From contig JAFREE010000129.1 of assembly GCA_019400425.1 (NCBI GenBank), positions 1 to 64,000 of the forward strand: a stretch of DNA of 64,000 nt, in the 5' to 3' direction. Position 1 is the stretch's first letter, and every line of letters starts with the position of its first letter. This document shows, one piece after another, positions 21,430 through 34,427 of this stretch. Made by a program: the position numbers and the translations under genes. The notes under the pieces were generated by a model. The model saw nothing but the letters and a program-made list of their open reading frames with translations, did no database searches and was not told where the DNA came from. The stretch is from Hymenochaete sp. R1 (taxonomy: Eukaryota > Basidiomycota > Agaricomycetes > Hymenochaetales > Hymenochaetaceae).

Positions 21430-24400
21430 CTACACTTCCATAGACACATCCCCACCTTCCACCCTCAACTCTTCCACCGCCAACTCCCTCACCCTCTCAA
21501 TAACAGACTCCAACCCCATCGTCCTCAACCTCTCCCTCTCGTCCTCATAGTCCCTCTCCAGCGCCTCAAGCTGCTCGTCCGCATGGCCCGGCCACCGACT
21601 CTCGAGTTCCTCCCGCGTGGGCACGACGGCTGCTTCGTCGACGGGGTACACGATCTGCGAGACGTCCAGGTCCTCTGGGTTATCGTCGCCGGTGTGTGAA
21701 GCGGAGAGGGAGGCACGGAGGAGGGTGTCTTTGACGGTTGCGTAGAGGGCGGTGCGTCTGTAGGTCGCGTCGAGCTGGGCGTCGGTTTTGTTGGTGGTGC
21801 GGCTGATGCTTGGCCAGCTTGTTTTTTTTTGCGTGTGTGGAGAGGATTGTGTTAGCGGAACGTGGGTGATAGGAGTAGAGGGCGGATCATCAGTACTTAC
21901 TCGTCATGAATATAAATTCTTCGCCAAACTGTCCGGAACGCAGAGAGTTTACGGGCGTCTGGTATATTCTAATGATAAGCGATAGATAAAACGACGTTAA
22001 CTTGATGGCTTCGTTCCGAAAACCTAAACAGAGAACACCTACCTTGACCCTCTCAACAAGCTGCAACGCCGTCCCAAACTCCAACTTATCCTCCTTCAGC
22101 GTCAACAAATCCACCAAGTCCTCCACCCCAAGCGCCCGGTTCTGCAGCAACTCCTTCACGCTCGCCTTGAACTCCGAGTGGAACGCCGGGCTCGACCGCT
22201 GTTTGAGCGACGGCGCGACGGCTTTGATGACGAGTTCCGCTTGGTTGTCGAGGGATTGGCGAGCTTTGGAGCCTGCGAGGGAGGAGCGGAGGTCTTCGAT
22301 GAGGAGCTCGTGGACGCTGATGTAGTCGAGGCCGTTGGTAAATGCTGTAGCGTTGTTAGGTTCAAGAACGAAACGCCTTATGGAACGAAAGGGGCTAGCT
22401 CACTTTCAGTATGTTCCCTTCTTCCGGACGTTCTCTCGCCTTCTGCGATGTCCGCCAGTCTACCTATGCTTAACATCACCTACAAAGATATGTCGTCAAG
22501 GTGGTTGCTTCTGTATTAAATCCTGTATTGTTAGGACTTACGGAGCGGGCGGCCAAGTCTGGTGTCCGTTCGACTTGCGACATGAGCGTATCTGCAACGA
22601 CACCCCACCGGTCTTTCTCGACGTCATGAACCCACGAGACGGCAGGATGAGGATGCTTAGAGAAGAAAGCATCGACAAACGCTCCGTAATGTTCGCCATG
22701 GGCATAGAGGCATCGGAGTTCAGCTATAAGTCATTCAAATGTATTGGCCGAAGTATCAAGGACACGGTGTAATTTTTGTCTTACCGTGCTCGAGATACCA
22801 TTGATATAGCTTATCACAGAACTCTTCCTTGTACCTCTCAACGTAGTCGGTCAGCCTATCAGCGTATTTATTCGCCGTCAGGGGGAAAATTGGTGGGGAA
22901 GAGTGGCATAGATCTGCCAGGGAGATGAAATCTCGGTAGTCTTCAGCCAATTGGAATGCCTGATCGACCATATCGTATTTTACTGCGACGCAACGATGTA
23001 AGCTTGGGATGACGAGGCTTTTCAGAGGTATCAGGCTCACGTAAAGTGTGTAAGACGATGGGTCGTAGCTGCTGGAATCGTTCGTGGAACTCGCGTTTTT
23101 CATTCTCAATGCCCATCTCATCCGCTGCTGCAGGGCTACATCGAATTCGTATAAGCACCATAAGACCAAGAGTGCTCGTCTCGTCGAAACGAAGGACAGA
23201 ACTGACCTTTCAAGCCAATCCTGTCTTTCCTGGAAACTCCTAAACACTGTCGAAGCTAGCTGTGGGAGCTGTACGCGTACTGCCTGCGTCACATCATCAA
23301 CCGCTTCAGGGACTTCTGATAGTCTACGATCCGAAAAGTTGAAGAATTCGAGGACGATATCGATGATGGGCTGTGAGCTCGTCCAGGCGTCGAGCATAGC
23401 ACCGGCAATGCCGTAGACGCCGGCATTGGCGTCCCGATAGGACCATGCGGATTGCATGATGCACTGGCAGAGCACGTCTGTGAGCATGCTTTATTAGCAG
23501 AAGAAGTAGGGACAGAGCGCACCAAAAGGTAATCAACACCACGGCCGAGGTCCTCCGGGTCTCCGCCTTCCATGTTGTAGCCTGAGTTCTCAACGACCAT
23601 TTTTAGGTACGGAAGAATACTCGCAATTTCTCGTGTCTGATATGAGATAGGTGAGATATGTAACCATAGGACAGGGGATTTGATTCTTACTTGTAATTTA
23701 AAGAAAGCCCGGGTGACATCCTCTTGATTCCTCTCCTCGGTTTTTTCCATATACGAAGAGATGGATTCAAGAAAAACATGCTCATCGTGACCCAAGCTTG
23801 TACGATTTTAGTAACCGACATGAATAAGACAAACTTGAGCTCCAGATACTCACTTTGCTCGGTGACAGTATGCGAGCCATAATTGTTCCGCAGCATACAG
23901 CCTTTCTGCATCCATTGCCAGGCGCTGCCTACTCGTTTGAGACATCTAGCACGCATCCAGCACGCATTTTCTATTTTTTTTTTCTTTTACAAAAATAAAT
24001 TTCATATCTGCTTACCTTCCCAAGAGCCCCGTTTTCGTTGATAAAATCGATCAAAAATCGCAGCCGATCCTTCCTTTCTGCCAACTGACGACTCAGATCT
24101 GGATTTGGTTTGACGACCTCGGGGTCCGAGCAGAGGACGGCGTGGCTCAGCTGTTCAGCGCCGATGATGAGGCTTTCCTCGTCAATGTCAGGTGGAAATG
24201 TGAATAAAAGTGGATTCTTTTCGCAATGCATAAGTGAGATATGGGATCAATATTGGAAGAAAGAGAGTCAAACCTTTGGATTTGAGCCAAAAAGGATTGC
24301 TTGAGTCATAATAGATTTAATCGATGTTCCGCGCCAGGTACTTTCATCCAATTGCAAGTCAGACGGGCCAGCTGCCATGTATCAAATCCCGATTAAACTA

Positions 24401-26253
24401 CGAACCTTTCGTTAAAACTATTGATTTTGTCGATGTCCACATTGACTCGCATCAGAACTTCGCTATTCATAAACAGTAGTTCAGACGCTCCATCGACAGA
24501 GCCACAGCCAAATGTACGATCTTGGAGGGATTTGAGGGTCAGCATATTGCTATACATTGTTTCTGTGGTTCCGGGGATCAGCCGCATGTACGTTAAAGAT
24601 GTAGAAATGTCGAGACCATTTGCTACCAATGCCACAACGTCTCCAAATTGAACACAATACAAAGCGCCTCCTTTTACAAGTCTTAGGCGAGGGTGTATGT
24701 TTGCTTTGTCTGCGGATATCTAAGGTATGTAAGATGTCGGATTTCTTATCAATTCATAATAGGAGCACGCACCGTTTCATAGGGAACAATTCGTATGCTA
24801 GCGACATCTACGACTCCCTCAGTATACAAATCCCCTCTCATCCTGGTTACAACATAAATACGCCGGGGTCGCAAGTCCATGCCGGATTCGTCTTCGATCC
24901 CCGCATTGAAGGATACGAGGAGAATGAGCTCTTTCTTACTAAAGAAGACTAAGCAAAGTGTCATGATTGTTGAAAGAGAACGTACGCATTGAAGGCGATA
25001 TCTAGCAGTTCGAGATCCATGGCGTCTTTGTCTTCGATAGAAGGAAAGAACTGGACCAGGCTATAATGTAGCACGTCCTTTAGATCGACAGCTTTCGTAC
25101 GCTAGGTGAGTATAATGCCGCATAAGTCGCTGATAAACAAAGCTTAGGATGGATTTAGGCTTACTTCTTCCCATCCTTTGTGTAGCACTTTCCAGCACAA
25201 AATTTCTGACTCGGCGCAACACCATACTTCGAACCCCTCGTCGGTTACATCAATCACAGTCGCAGCGTTAAAGCATTTCTGGAGACCACCCATTTCTTCC
25301 TTCTTGCCGTAGAAGTAATCCAAAATTATGTTCGACGATTGAGGTCGATGTACGGTGAAAGCACGGCTTTCGATATGGAGTTTTCCGTCTGAGGACGTGA
25401 CGGAAAGCAGGAAGAGTCTGCCGTTGGTAGTGGTGGCTACGAAAGTTTGCGACTTCAACGCGAATTAACGCAGGGTTATATACTGGGAGAGAGAGAAAAG
25501 GTATTGTAGGCCCACCTCGGCGAAGATGAGATCTGTGACTGTCTCGTCCGAGCTAGTATCCAGCAGCGAATCATGCGTAGGTTCACCGCCCGTTAACCCA
25601 AGCCCAATGCTATCCCAAAAGCGAATCTCGCCATAAGGAGTCAGAAGCAAAAGCCCTGGTTCACGGGACATGCCATATGTAACAAGAGCACTAAACGGTG
25701 CTGACGGTTCTGTGTATCGGTTCGGGCAGGGGAAGATGTAGCATGTCGGAGGGCCAGGAAGGAGTTGTGAGTATCTCCAAACGAAGCAAGTCTCGTTCGA
25801 CGCGATGAGGCAGAAGTTGCATCTTGCGTCGACATTCCCCGCAAACGAGCTGTTCACATAGTCTTTGTCAAATATCAGAGAACAAAAAAAAGGCGACGAC
25901 GAGAACAGAAAGGACTGACCAGCGTTTCTTAGAACTTTGAGCACTTCAGCAGGCAAGTGAGCTTGTAAAGTGACGCTGAGCTCCTCCGACTGCGCAAACA
26001 ACACACCCGTACGCGCTTTTGGTGTGTCACTCTGGAAAGACAAGAGTCCGTCAACGTCCATTTCGCTCGTATTGTCTGCTTCCGTGGACGCGTCGCTAGC
26101 CACGGACATGTGCGACGAAGTCCGACCAAGTCCTCCGTTGACTCGCGAGCTCGCACTCTGTCTTACTGAAGACTGCCTCTTTCGAGGGACGATTGGAGGT
26201 CCATTTCGAGCTCTGTGTGAATTGGGTTGCGGGGAAGATGCGAACATGGACAT
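21430..26253 (-). CDS. NUP133: nucleoporin NUP133
   Basis: This is a large many-exon gene for a Y-complex (Nup84/Nup107) scaffold nucleoporin. The start is the ATG at 26253 (MSMFASSPQ) after a divergent promoter. The N-terminal beta-propeller includes CNFCLIASNETCFVWRYSQL, CPNRYTEPSAPFSALVTYGM, LLTPYGEIRFWDSIGLGL and QTFVATTTNGRLFLLSV. The helical C-terminal domain includes NPLLFTFPPDIDEESLIIGA, QLAERKDRLRFLIDFINENG, DAERLYAAEQLWLAY, YDMVDQAFQLAEDYRDFISL and LYQWYLEHG, ending AVEELRVEGGDVSMEV (stop 21430). This order matches fungal Nup133. The gene spans about 4.8 kb with a dozen or more short introns. Confidence 0.88.
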
Positions 26254-26405
26254 GGCGGATGGTAACAAGCAGCGCGTTCCCGACAAACAAGACTCTCCGT
26301 CGACGTCAACACAAAAGTCGCGTCGAGCAAGCACGGCACGCGTCTCTCCTCTTCCTTTCCCGCCGCCTGCAGCGTTCTCTAAGTCCGTCAACTCACATAG
26401 AGACA
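26254..26405. promoter_or_regulatory. divergent promoter NUP133 / amino acid transporter
   Basis: 152 bp between start codons of divergently transcribed genes. No core element recognised. Confidence 0.4.
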
Positions 26406-29109
26406 ATGAGCTCACGCTCCTCGAGCTCGAATGCACCTATACTCAAGTCTCCGAGAGGCTCAGCAATGCAATACCCTCCTTCTCCGCCACTCTCAAACCA
26501 TTCTAATGATTCTAACGACTCCTTACGTGCTCTTGAACTAAGTGACGGACCGATAGCTCCCAGGAGCGCTCGGGGTCGCTCGTATTCTATATCTGGCTTT
26601 GACTTTCAGGCTGACTTGCTGCCTCTGAGTGCAAGCGTGAGCACCGCAGATGCTAGTGTCACGGCGACTTTGGGAGGGGGGAAAGATGTAAACTTAATAA
26701 GTGGTCGGTTGAATGGAATTTCTGGATTTCCACAGTTGCGGATAGCTGACTATAATGTCGCACAGGCATTGCACTCACCGTCGGACTCCAGGTATGTTAA
26801 GAGATGTCGTCTGTACACTGTAGTCATTAATGTTTGACCAGATTGGATCAGGTATCTTGTGAGTAACATACCACATGTCTTCACTAAATACACTCACGGA
26901 TTCGTCCTCCCAGTTCTTCACCCGGTGTAATTGTCGCAAACACCCACAGCGTGGGTGCAAGTCTCATCGTATGGCTGGTATCCGGCGTCCTCGCCTGGAC
27001 TGGTGCCTCCAGCTACGCTGAGCTGGGCTCAGCCATCCCCCTCAACGGCGGCACACAAGCGTACCTCGCCTATGCTTACAACCCGCTCGTCTCATACCTC
27101 TTCGCATGGACTTTCATCACTGCTCTAAATCCAGGCGGAAAGGGCGTCATTGCACTCATTTTCGCAGAGTATGTGAACAGGCTACTTTGGCATGCAACCG
27201 GAGGCGACTCGTCGCCGGACTTGATACCAGACTGGTCGATCAAGTTAACGGCGTGTCTTGCGGTTGCGGCTGTTACAATATTGTGTATTGCGACGAAGAA
27301 CCTGGGGACGAAGGCTGCTGTGGTACTGACGAGTATTAAGGTGAGATGGATTAACATTTCGAGTGGCTTTCTGACGTAGTTTCGTAGATAGGTTCTTTGG
27401 TACGCAAATTTCATTCAATGCGGAGCTATGAGCAGTTAAGGTCCAACGTATTTTCTGCAGTTCCTCATAGTCATCCTCGGTATCGTCCAATTGGCTCGCG
27501 GGCAAGCCGCCCAGACCCTTCGCGAACCACTATTTGACGGGACAAGTAGCAACCCATCTGCATACGCCCTTGCTCTCTACTCGGGACTATGGGCCGTGGA
27601 CGGCTGGGACCAAGCATGCTACGTCGGAGGTGAGATGCGGAACCCGGATAAGAACATCCCTCGAACCATCCACTCGAGCATGTTCATCGTCGTTGTAAGC
27701 ATATACGAAGCTCGGAATGCTCGACGGAAAGTGAAGTCTTAATGAATGATGTGTAGATCTTATTCATCCTCGCGAACATCTCGTACTTCGTTGTCCTAGA
27801 TAAGGTAAGTACAGGCATGACCTCTACGTCTGTTTTCAATTCACATCCACGTTGTTAGATAACGGTGGGTATGAGCAACACAGTAGCTCTCGACTTTGGC
27901 CACGCTGTTTTCGGCTCGATAGGTGGTTCAGTCTTCGCCCTCATCGTTGCTATATCCTGCTTCGGCGCACTCAACGGTAAGCCAGCCCCTCTTCTCCAGC
28001 CATCCCAAGGAATGAGAAAAATCATACCAATCCGACTCTTAATTCGTTTTAAATAAATTTTTGGGTCTTAGGCTCTTTCTTCACCGCGGCACGCTTAATT
28101 TACGTCGCTGCGAACGAGGGGTACCTCCCTCGCGCGTTTGGGCGCTTGAACAAGTCGCGCGGGACACCTGTGAATGCGATGCTGCTCCAGGCCATTGCTA
28201 CGACGGCATTCATCATTCTTGGTGGTGGTGAGCTTTTCGAATGAATTTGTCGGCTTTGAATGGGGGAAGTGATAACTTGTATGTGTTGACAGGCTTTCGG
28301 CGTTTGATTAATTTTGCAGTGGTTGCTTCGTGGGCGTGAGTGCTACAGTGATTTTAAACAGGGGTCTATTTAAACCCTTTCCCTCCGCTTATGCTTTACT
28401 ATTAGTTTCTACTTCTTGACGGTGCTTGGTTTGGTTGTTCTGAGGTTCAAGGAACCCGAGCTCCCTCGGTAAGCTGTCTCAGCCTCATTCATTCATCCAC
28501 GTTCTCATCCCATTGATCGCAGGCCGTACAAAACATGGATAACCACACCTCTAACGTTCTGTGCCGTAAGCATGTCTACATCCTCATTCGCGAGACATGC
28601 TAACTGAAGTTCGACGTGGCTACAGGTCGCATTGTTCCTTCTCTTCATGCCCATCATCGCTGCACCTCTCGAGGCGCTCGCAGTTCTAGGTTCGTCCCTC
28701 AAATAATTCTCGCTGACTCCGTTTTCACCACATTCACATTCGCTTCTTGTTTTGTTCAATGTACAAACAGGATTCGTCCTTGCTGGTGTCCCAATGTACT
28801 ATCTCACCCGCCGACCAGATTCCGAAGGCGCCTCGCGCGTCCAAGCTATCTTCTGTACGTCCACAACTTCCACGACCACTACCCCTCCTTGTTCCTGTTT
28901 TCCCCCTCTTTATTCGCGAACTTCCCATCCGTATGCACTTATACCCGTTTCTTCTGTTTTATCTCAATACAGCACCAATTACCACCCTCGTCGCACGCAT
29001 CCGTGGTGGCCGAGGTGGCCTTTCACGCTCACATGCTGGGTTCGAACGCGTTGCGACTGCTCCGGAGGATGTGGAGTTGACGGAGACGAGGGAGAGGCCT
29101 CGATCGTGA
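26406..29109 (+). CDS. LAT-type (SLC7/APC superfamily) amino acid transporter
   Basis: The start is the ATG at 26406 (MSSRSSSSNAPILKSPRGSA), giving a long hydrophilic Ser-rich N-terminal tail of about 130 residues. Helices then follow: FSSPGVIVANTHSVGASLIV (the G-I-F-x-SP-type unwound helix 1 of LAT carriers), WLVSGVLAWTGASSYAELGS (the conserved YAELG), TQAYLAYAYNPLVSYLFAWT, LTACLAVAAVTILCIATKNL, LYSGLWAVDGWDQACYVGGE, ILFILANISYFVVLDK, SFFTAARLIYVAANEGYLPR, and the last helices FAVVASWAFYFLTVLGLVVL and VALFLLFMPIIAAPLEALAV. It ends ELTETRERPRS. About ten exons; the last intron joins QAIF to SPITTLVARIRG. Closest to fungal methionine-permease/LAT carriers; the substrate is not readable from sequence. 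Confidence 0.85.
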
Positions 29110-29464
29110 AGACACGCCTATTCCCACTTCGGCTTCAGCCGTGCTTCCAAATCTGCTTGTAGACGGGATCGAGCATCGATTTCTCTAGAGGGCTGCTTTC
29201 ATTCTCGTGATGGATTTTCTCTTTTCTTGTGGAAATACCCTAATATTTATATAGTTGTATGTCCAGCACACATTCATCCATCATCATTTCTTACTTTGAT
29301 GTTATCCAACAACAGCAATGCAATTCGATTTATTCTTAGAGTACAATCCACAAACAACTTCACGCCACCCGCACAATCACACGAAACAGCATTAGAAAAC
29401 AAGACGATGGGGAAAGGAGATTGAAAATGGTATGGGATTGGGTAAATGGGTGGAGAAAGACCGC
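29110..29464. other. intergenic between convergent genes
   Basis: AT-rich 3' flanks of the transporter and ATX1; no gene supported. Confidence 0.5.
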
Positions 29465-29968
29465 TTAGGCGACAGAGACTGCTGGAGCAGTTGCAACGGG
29501 CTCCGCAGCGGCCTCAACAGGAACAGCCTCTGCATCTCCAAACACCTGCTCCTTCTCGAGGATCTTTCGAACGAAACGTGCGAAAAGTCAGAAACAACTT
29601 CCTATAGCGACAGACGCATTAGAGAGAAGAGTCATACCTTCTTGCCCGTCTTCTCGATTCTCGCCGTCAAGTCATCGAAAGAGATGGGGCCCTTGACATC
29701 TACGGTCTGGTTCTCGAGCGAGACGTGGAATTCGTCGACACCGGCTTGGGCGTCCTGCGCGCGCTGGAGGGCACGGTTGACTGCTCCGGAGCAGCCTCCG
29801 CACGTCATCTATATTAAGGCCGCAAAGGTGAGTATAACGCGCAAGTGGATACTTTGATGAGGGGGGAAGTATTCAGACCTGGACTTTGTACTTGTAGGTG
29901 TTGGACTGGGGATGCATACAGTCAGTTTGGCGATTCCCATATACCAGTTTGTAAGACAAACTTACCAT
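29465..29968 (-). CDS. ATX1: copper chaperone ATX1
   Basis: A small cytosolic metallochaperone that hands Cu(I) to the secretory-pathway copper ATPase. The start codon at 29966-29968 is followed at once by an intron (ATG|GTAAGT), giving M-SNTYKYKVQ, then a second intron and the copper-binding loop MTCGGCSGAVNRALQ (MxCxxC with both Cys). Next come DEFHVSLENQTVDVKGP and FDDLTARIEKTGKK. The C-terminus after the last intron is an Ala/Val/Glu-rich extension (EAVPVEAAAEPVATAPAVSV; stop 29465-29467), longer than in yeast Atx1. The frame is open upstream to an ATG near 30088 (MTTSLPTVPLDVDD), so a longer N-terminal form of about 40 extra residues is possible but less likely. Confidence 0.88.
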
Positions 29969-32900
29969 TGTCGTAGAGATGGATTTAGTTTCGGGATTCG
30001 ATGTGGCGTCGCTGCCTTTCAATTCTGAACGAGGGTTATTGGCAGTATCGTCCACGTCCAGAGGGACAGTCGGAAGGGACGTAGTCATATGTGCGTGGGT
30101 CGTGAGAGTTGTCAAGAAGTCGATAGATGAGAAGGGTAACGCAAGTTAGCAACGGCGCAACACAACATTAATCGAGACAGTCATAAATGATAAAACTGAT
30201 GTTCAGGGATATAGTGGCTGAGGTGCAGAGACACAAAGGACGAGCCCGGAGATGAGCCTACGGGGCAAGTGCAGCTCAACATTGTCAGAGCTAGCCCCGT
30301 TTGTACGATAGAGTTCGATGGGGCCAGTGCTCCTCCTTGAATGTCTGTGTTCATAGGAAGGTTAAGGGAAAATGGCACTCACAGCGAAAAATCGATCGGG
30401 GATGAAGGAAAAGGCTAAGGAGATGGTAGAAGGAAGAAGGCAAGGGAGGCAAATGTGCTCTTATATGCCTCTGAAAGCACGCGAACGGACGTTGCCGACA
30501 TCGTCAGCGACCAACTCATCGCTGCCTGTGCGGTGCCTGTGCTACTCTCTCAGTCAGCAACCACCGTCGCCGAGCTCGCATCATCACAGCCCAATCATTG
30601 CATTCCATGACGGAACCCGATGGGAATTGATGTCTCTGAGCTGGCAGTCTCAGCAACGGTCACTCGAGTCGATTCTGCACTTGAACCACTCAGAAGCTAC
30701 CATAGTGATGGTTGGCCTTCGACTATGAAATCTGTCACTGCGGTCGTCTCGTCGCTCTCGATCTTTGTTAAACATCGTTCTGACGGAAAGCACTTGTCAT
30801 GGGGACTCGGAGGCTCTTTCAGCAAATGGCTCAAAAATAGACTTTCTCGGATGTGTTGCTCAACGCATTTATGGCTCGATGTTCTATTACGTGCGCTCTT
30901 GAATCTTCGCCAGTTTATCGGAAGGTTATTTCAATAAGGTGAGCGTTCTCATTGTTCTCGTGAACGATAACGGCGATGGGGTAGTCTCCCTTATAGATTC
31001 AATCACCGTTATCCCGTACATGCTGCTTGAGTTGGTGCAAACTCGTACGAGCCACAGGAAGGAGAATGACGAGCATCTTGAGAACCCCCTTGTATCTTGA
31101 CGCTCGTGTATCATATTCGGAATGCTGTTACTACTGGTACGTTCATTACCCATTATTCTTGAAGGCATCCAAAAATATTGTTTTGTGCACAAAAAAGATA
31201 CAGTGCTGTGCTTTCCAATCGATGCCACCGCTTCCTTCGCGCATCTTCTTCAGAGAGAAAATGCCTGGTCAATTATTCCAGAATTCCATTTCAAGTCCTC
31301 GTATTCTATCCGTTTATATGATCCAATTTCACACCCCAGTCTTCAGCGTCAATGGTACCTCCAAAGGGTCTTCCCACCTATCCCGGTGCTCGTCTATGGG
31401 TTGGAAAACCAAGCAGGAATACTCAAATGCGTCTAGTGAGCGCCCGAGTTGCGGTTCGTAGCGTTTCAGCACAGCGCCTGGTGTCCATTCCGCCACTCCA
31501 TCCATCACTCTCCTCAGTTTTGAAGCTTCGGCCTTGAAACTTCTGCTAAACAAGCCCCGGCTTATTAATCTGGTGTGCTTTGTCTTCTTTGTCTCTCAGG
31601 CTGAAGAAGCATATACGTGCTCATTGCGAATGTTCTGTTCCCTAACTTTCGACCTCTTCCTGAAGCAACTCTGCATTTCTCTCTCTAGACTTGACCATGC
31701 ACCATTATCTTCGTTAAAGTCTTCATTTCTGTACTTCCCCGTTCTTGGAGCAAGGCTATATTCTTAATTTTTGGCCAGGAGTCGCAACAACAGCTACGAC
31801 GCCGCCTGAGAATGGGAAAGTCGTAACGGGCACGGGAGGGCGTTCCTTCTCCCATTCTTCTTTCTTCGCCTATGTTGTTAGAAACCACTAGTGCTGGTGG
31901 ACATCGACCATCACTATTTTGTTCGTGATGCCCACGAACTCGACCTCCGCGCACTAGGAACAGATGCGGGTTTGTTACGCAACGGCGCCTCCACGGAAAA
32001 GTGAGTTTCATAGCTATACTACGTTATCGCCTCTCGCTAATAAGCCTGAACTCGCCATTCCAAAAACGGGACTCGTATTCTGTATTTTTGTAACTACCAC
32101 AGGTCCGTCATTTCTTCTATGTTTCCCAGAGTGTCTTGCTCACTTCTCATCCCTCCTTTCCCCAGATATCTCCTTGACTCGCTTTCTCCGGCTTGAATCC
32201 TGCATCTTCATTAAAACAATCCCATACACTTGCTGACTCACTGACTCGGTTTGGGTCCTCCGCGTGCATACGATCTTTCCGCCGATACCTATAACGACAC
32301 CCTCGGTTCTACTCTGACGCAGACGCCCAACGTGACTCGAAATGATCCTTCAGAAAACAGTTGACAAGGCCGTCTTATCTCCCTCGTTCGTTCGTTTCGT
32401 TCGTTCGTTCCACCCTCATCCACGCCCTCGCTCGGAACCACAAAGGGTGTACAGAGTGGGATACGCCGACCCACAGATCTGCATCTCCAGCTCCGACTCC
32501 CTCGTGAACAGGACTAAGGGGGAATCGCACCGACCGTGTCGGCGTGTCGACTGTGGGTGGGTGGGAGTCGGAGCAAGCTTTTAAGTTCGCCGCTTGAATA
32601 AATCTTGGAACAGAGTTGAGTTGGGTTAGGTTTCGAAGGGTATATTCGGCATGGGACGCAGAGGCGAGTTTGGAATGTGGTGCGATGGTTAGAATGAATG
32701 AGTGTTGGAATTTCGTGTCTTCTTTGTTGTCATTAAATCACCCTGGAGACTCTGGCGTTTCTTTTTGATTCATTTTTCAATGACATGAATGAAAGGCAGG
32801 ACTCCATCAAGGCGAACGACGCTTGTGGTCCTTCGTTCTATTGATGATGCATCAACTTTACCACCACTCTCCCTTTCCATTTTCAGACAACAACCAATAT

Positions 32901-33082
32901 AAATAGCATGAAATCGAAGCCACGCACTTCCTTGAGACCAAACGAGACCGCGTTTATACTTCAGGGAAAATACTGATTTTTATGCTCATGAGAATGTACG
33001 CGCAATACATAAGAAAGTATCAATACAAAAAAGAAAGATGGGTGTACGAAGGATTGGGAAATTAAATGCCGCCGAAAGCAGT
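29969..33082. other. gene-poor 3.1-kb region
   Basis: Several open frames of 60-145 codons occur on both strands (for example 31027-31461 +, 30620-30937 +, 31685-32011 -). None has a recognisable motif, consistent splice pattern or partner frame. No inverted repeats or tRNA boxes were found. It may contain a decayed gene or transposon remnant, but I can support none. Confidence 0.4.
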
Positions 33083-33822
<740 letters not shown>

Positions 33823-34427
33823 TTGAGCTGATTAAGGTACGCTAAACCCATCAACGATACCAACGCCAATAACAATCAATGCTTCACACATACAAACCAG
33901 TCAAGTATTACTCACAGTATAAATGGAAGCTTGAAAGCGGGTTCTGAAAGAGCCTTGAAGGCGAGAAATTGAGCAAGAGTTGGTGGTGGTAAGAAGGGAA
34001 GAGAAGTGAGGCTTGGTGAGTCGCGTCTGACTGGCCTTTTATAGGGAAGGAGCCCCTGGCGTTTGCCGATCCATACAACAATCCCTGCACGTGACACTAA
34101 ACGCGTCAATAAAGACAAACATTCGGGTTGGGGCGTTTGACTCTGAGGCGCGAGCGGTTCCATTGACCCCTAACAAATGGATGAAGTAGCAGAAGCCAAA
34201 CAAAACACATCGTTCTTTTGAGATATACAGACAGAGTACAAGAGTACAAGACTTTAAACCTTTCTTTTCTACATGCCGCAAAATTTAGAGAGTAAAAACC
34301 ATCTACCTTTGTCTTTGTTGTTCTTCTATAGATCTGCCATCGCCTCGTTGCACTGCAGCCAGCACAATCTACACCCTAGCCCAGCGTCCTCACTTTGTAT
34401 CCGACAGTAGTACGCGCGAGCTGAAGT
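33823..34427. promoter_or_regulatory. H2B promoter and 3' flank of the oxidoreductase
   Basis: 600 bp without a gene; presumably holds the H2B promoter. No canonical histone element was recognised by eye. Confidence 0.35.

Noticed and set aside
31027..32011. Overlapping open frames in the gene-poor region upstream of H2B
   Set aside because: Frames on both strands are similar in length, with no splice logic or recognisable domain.
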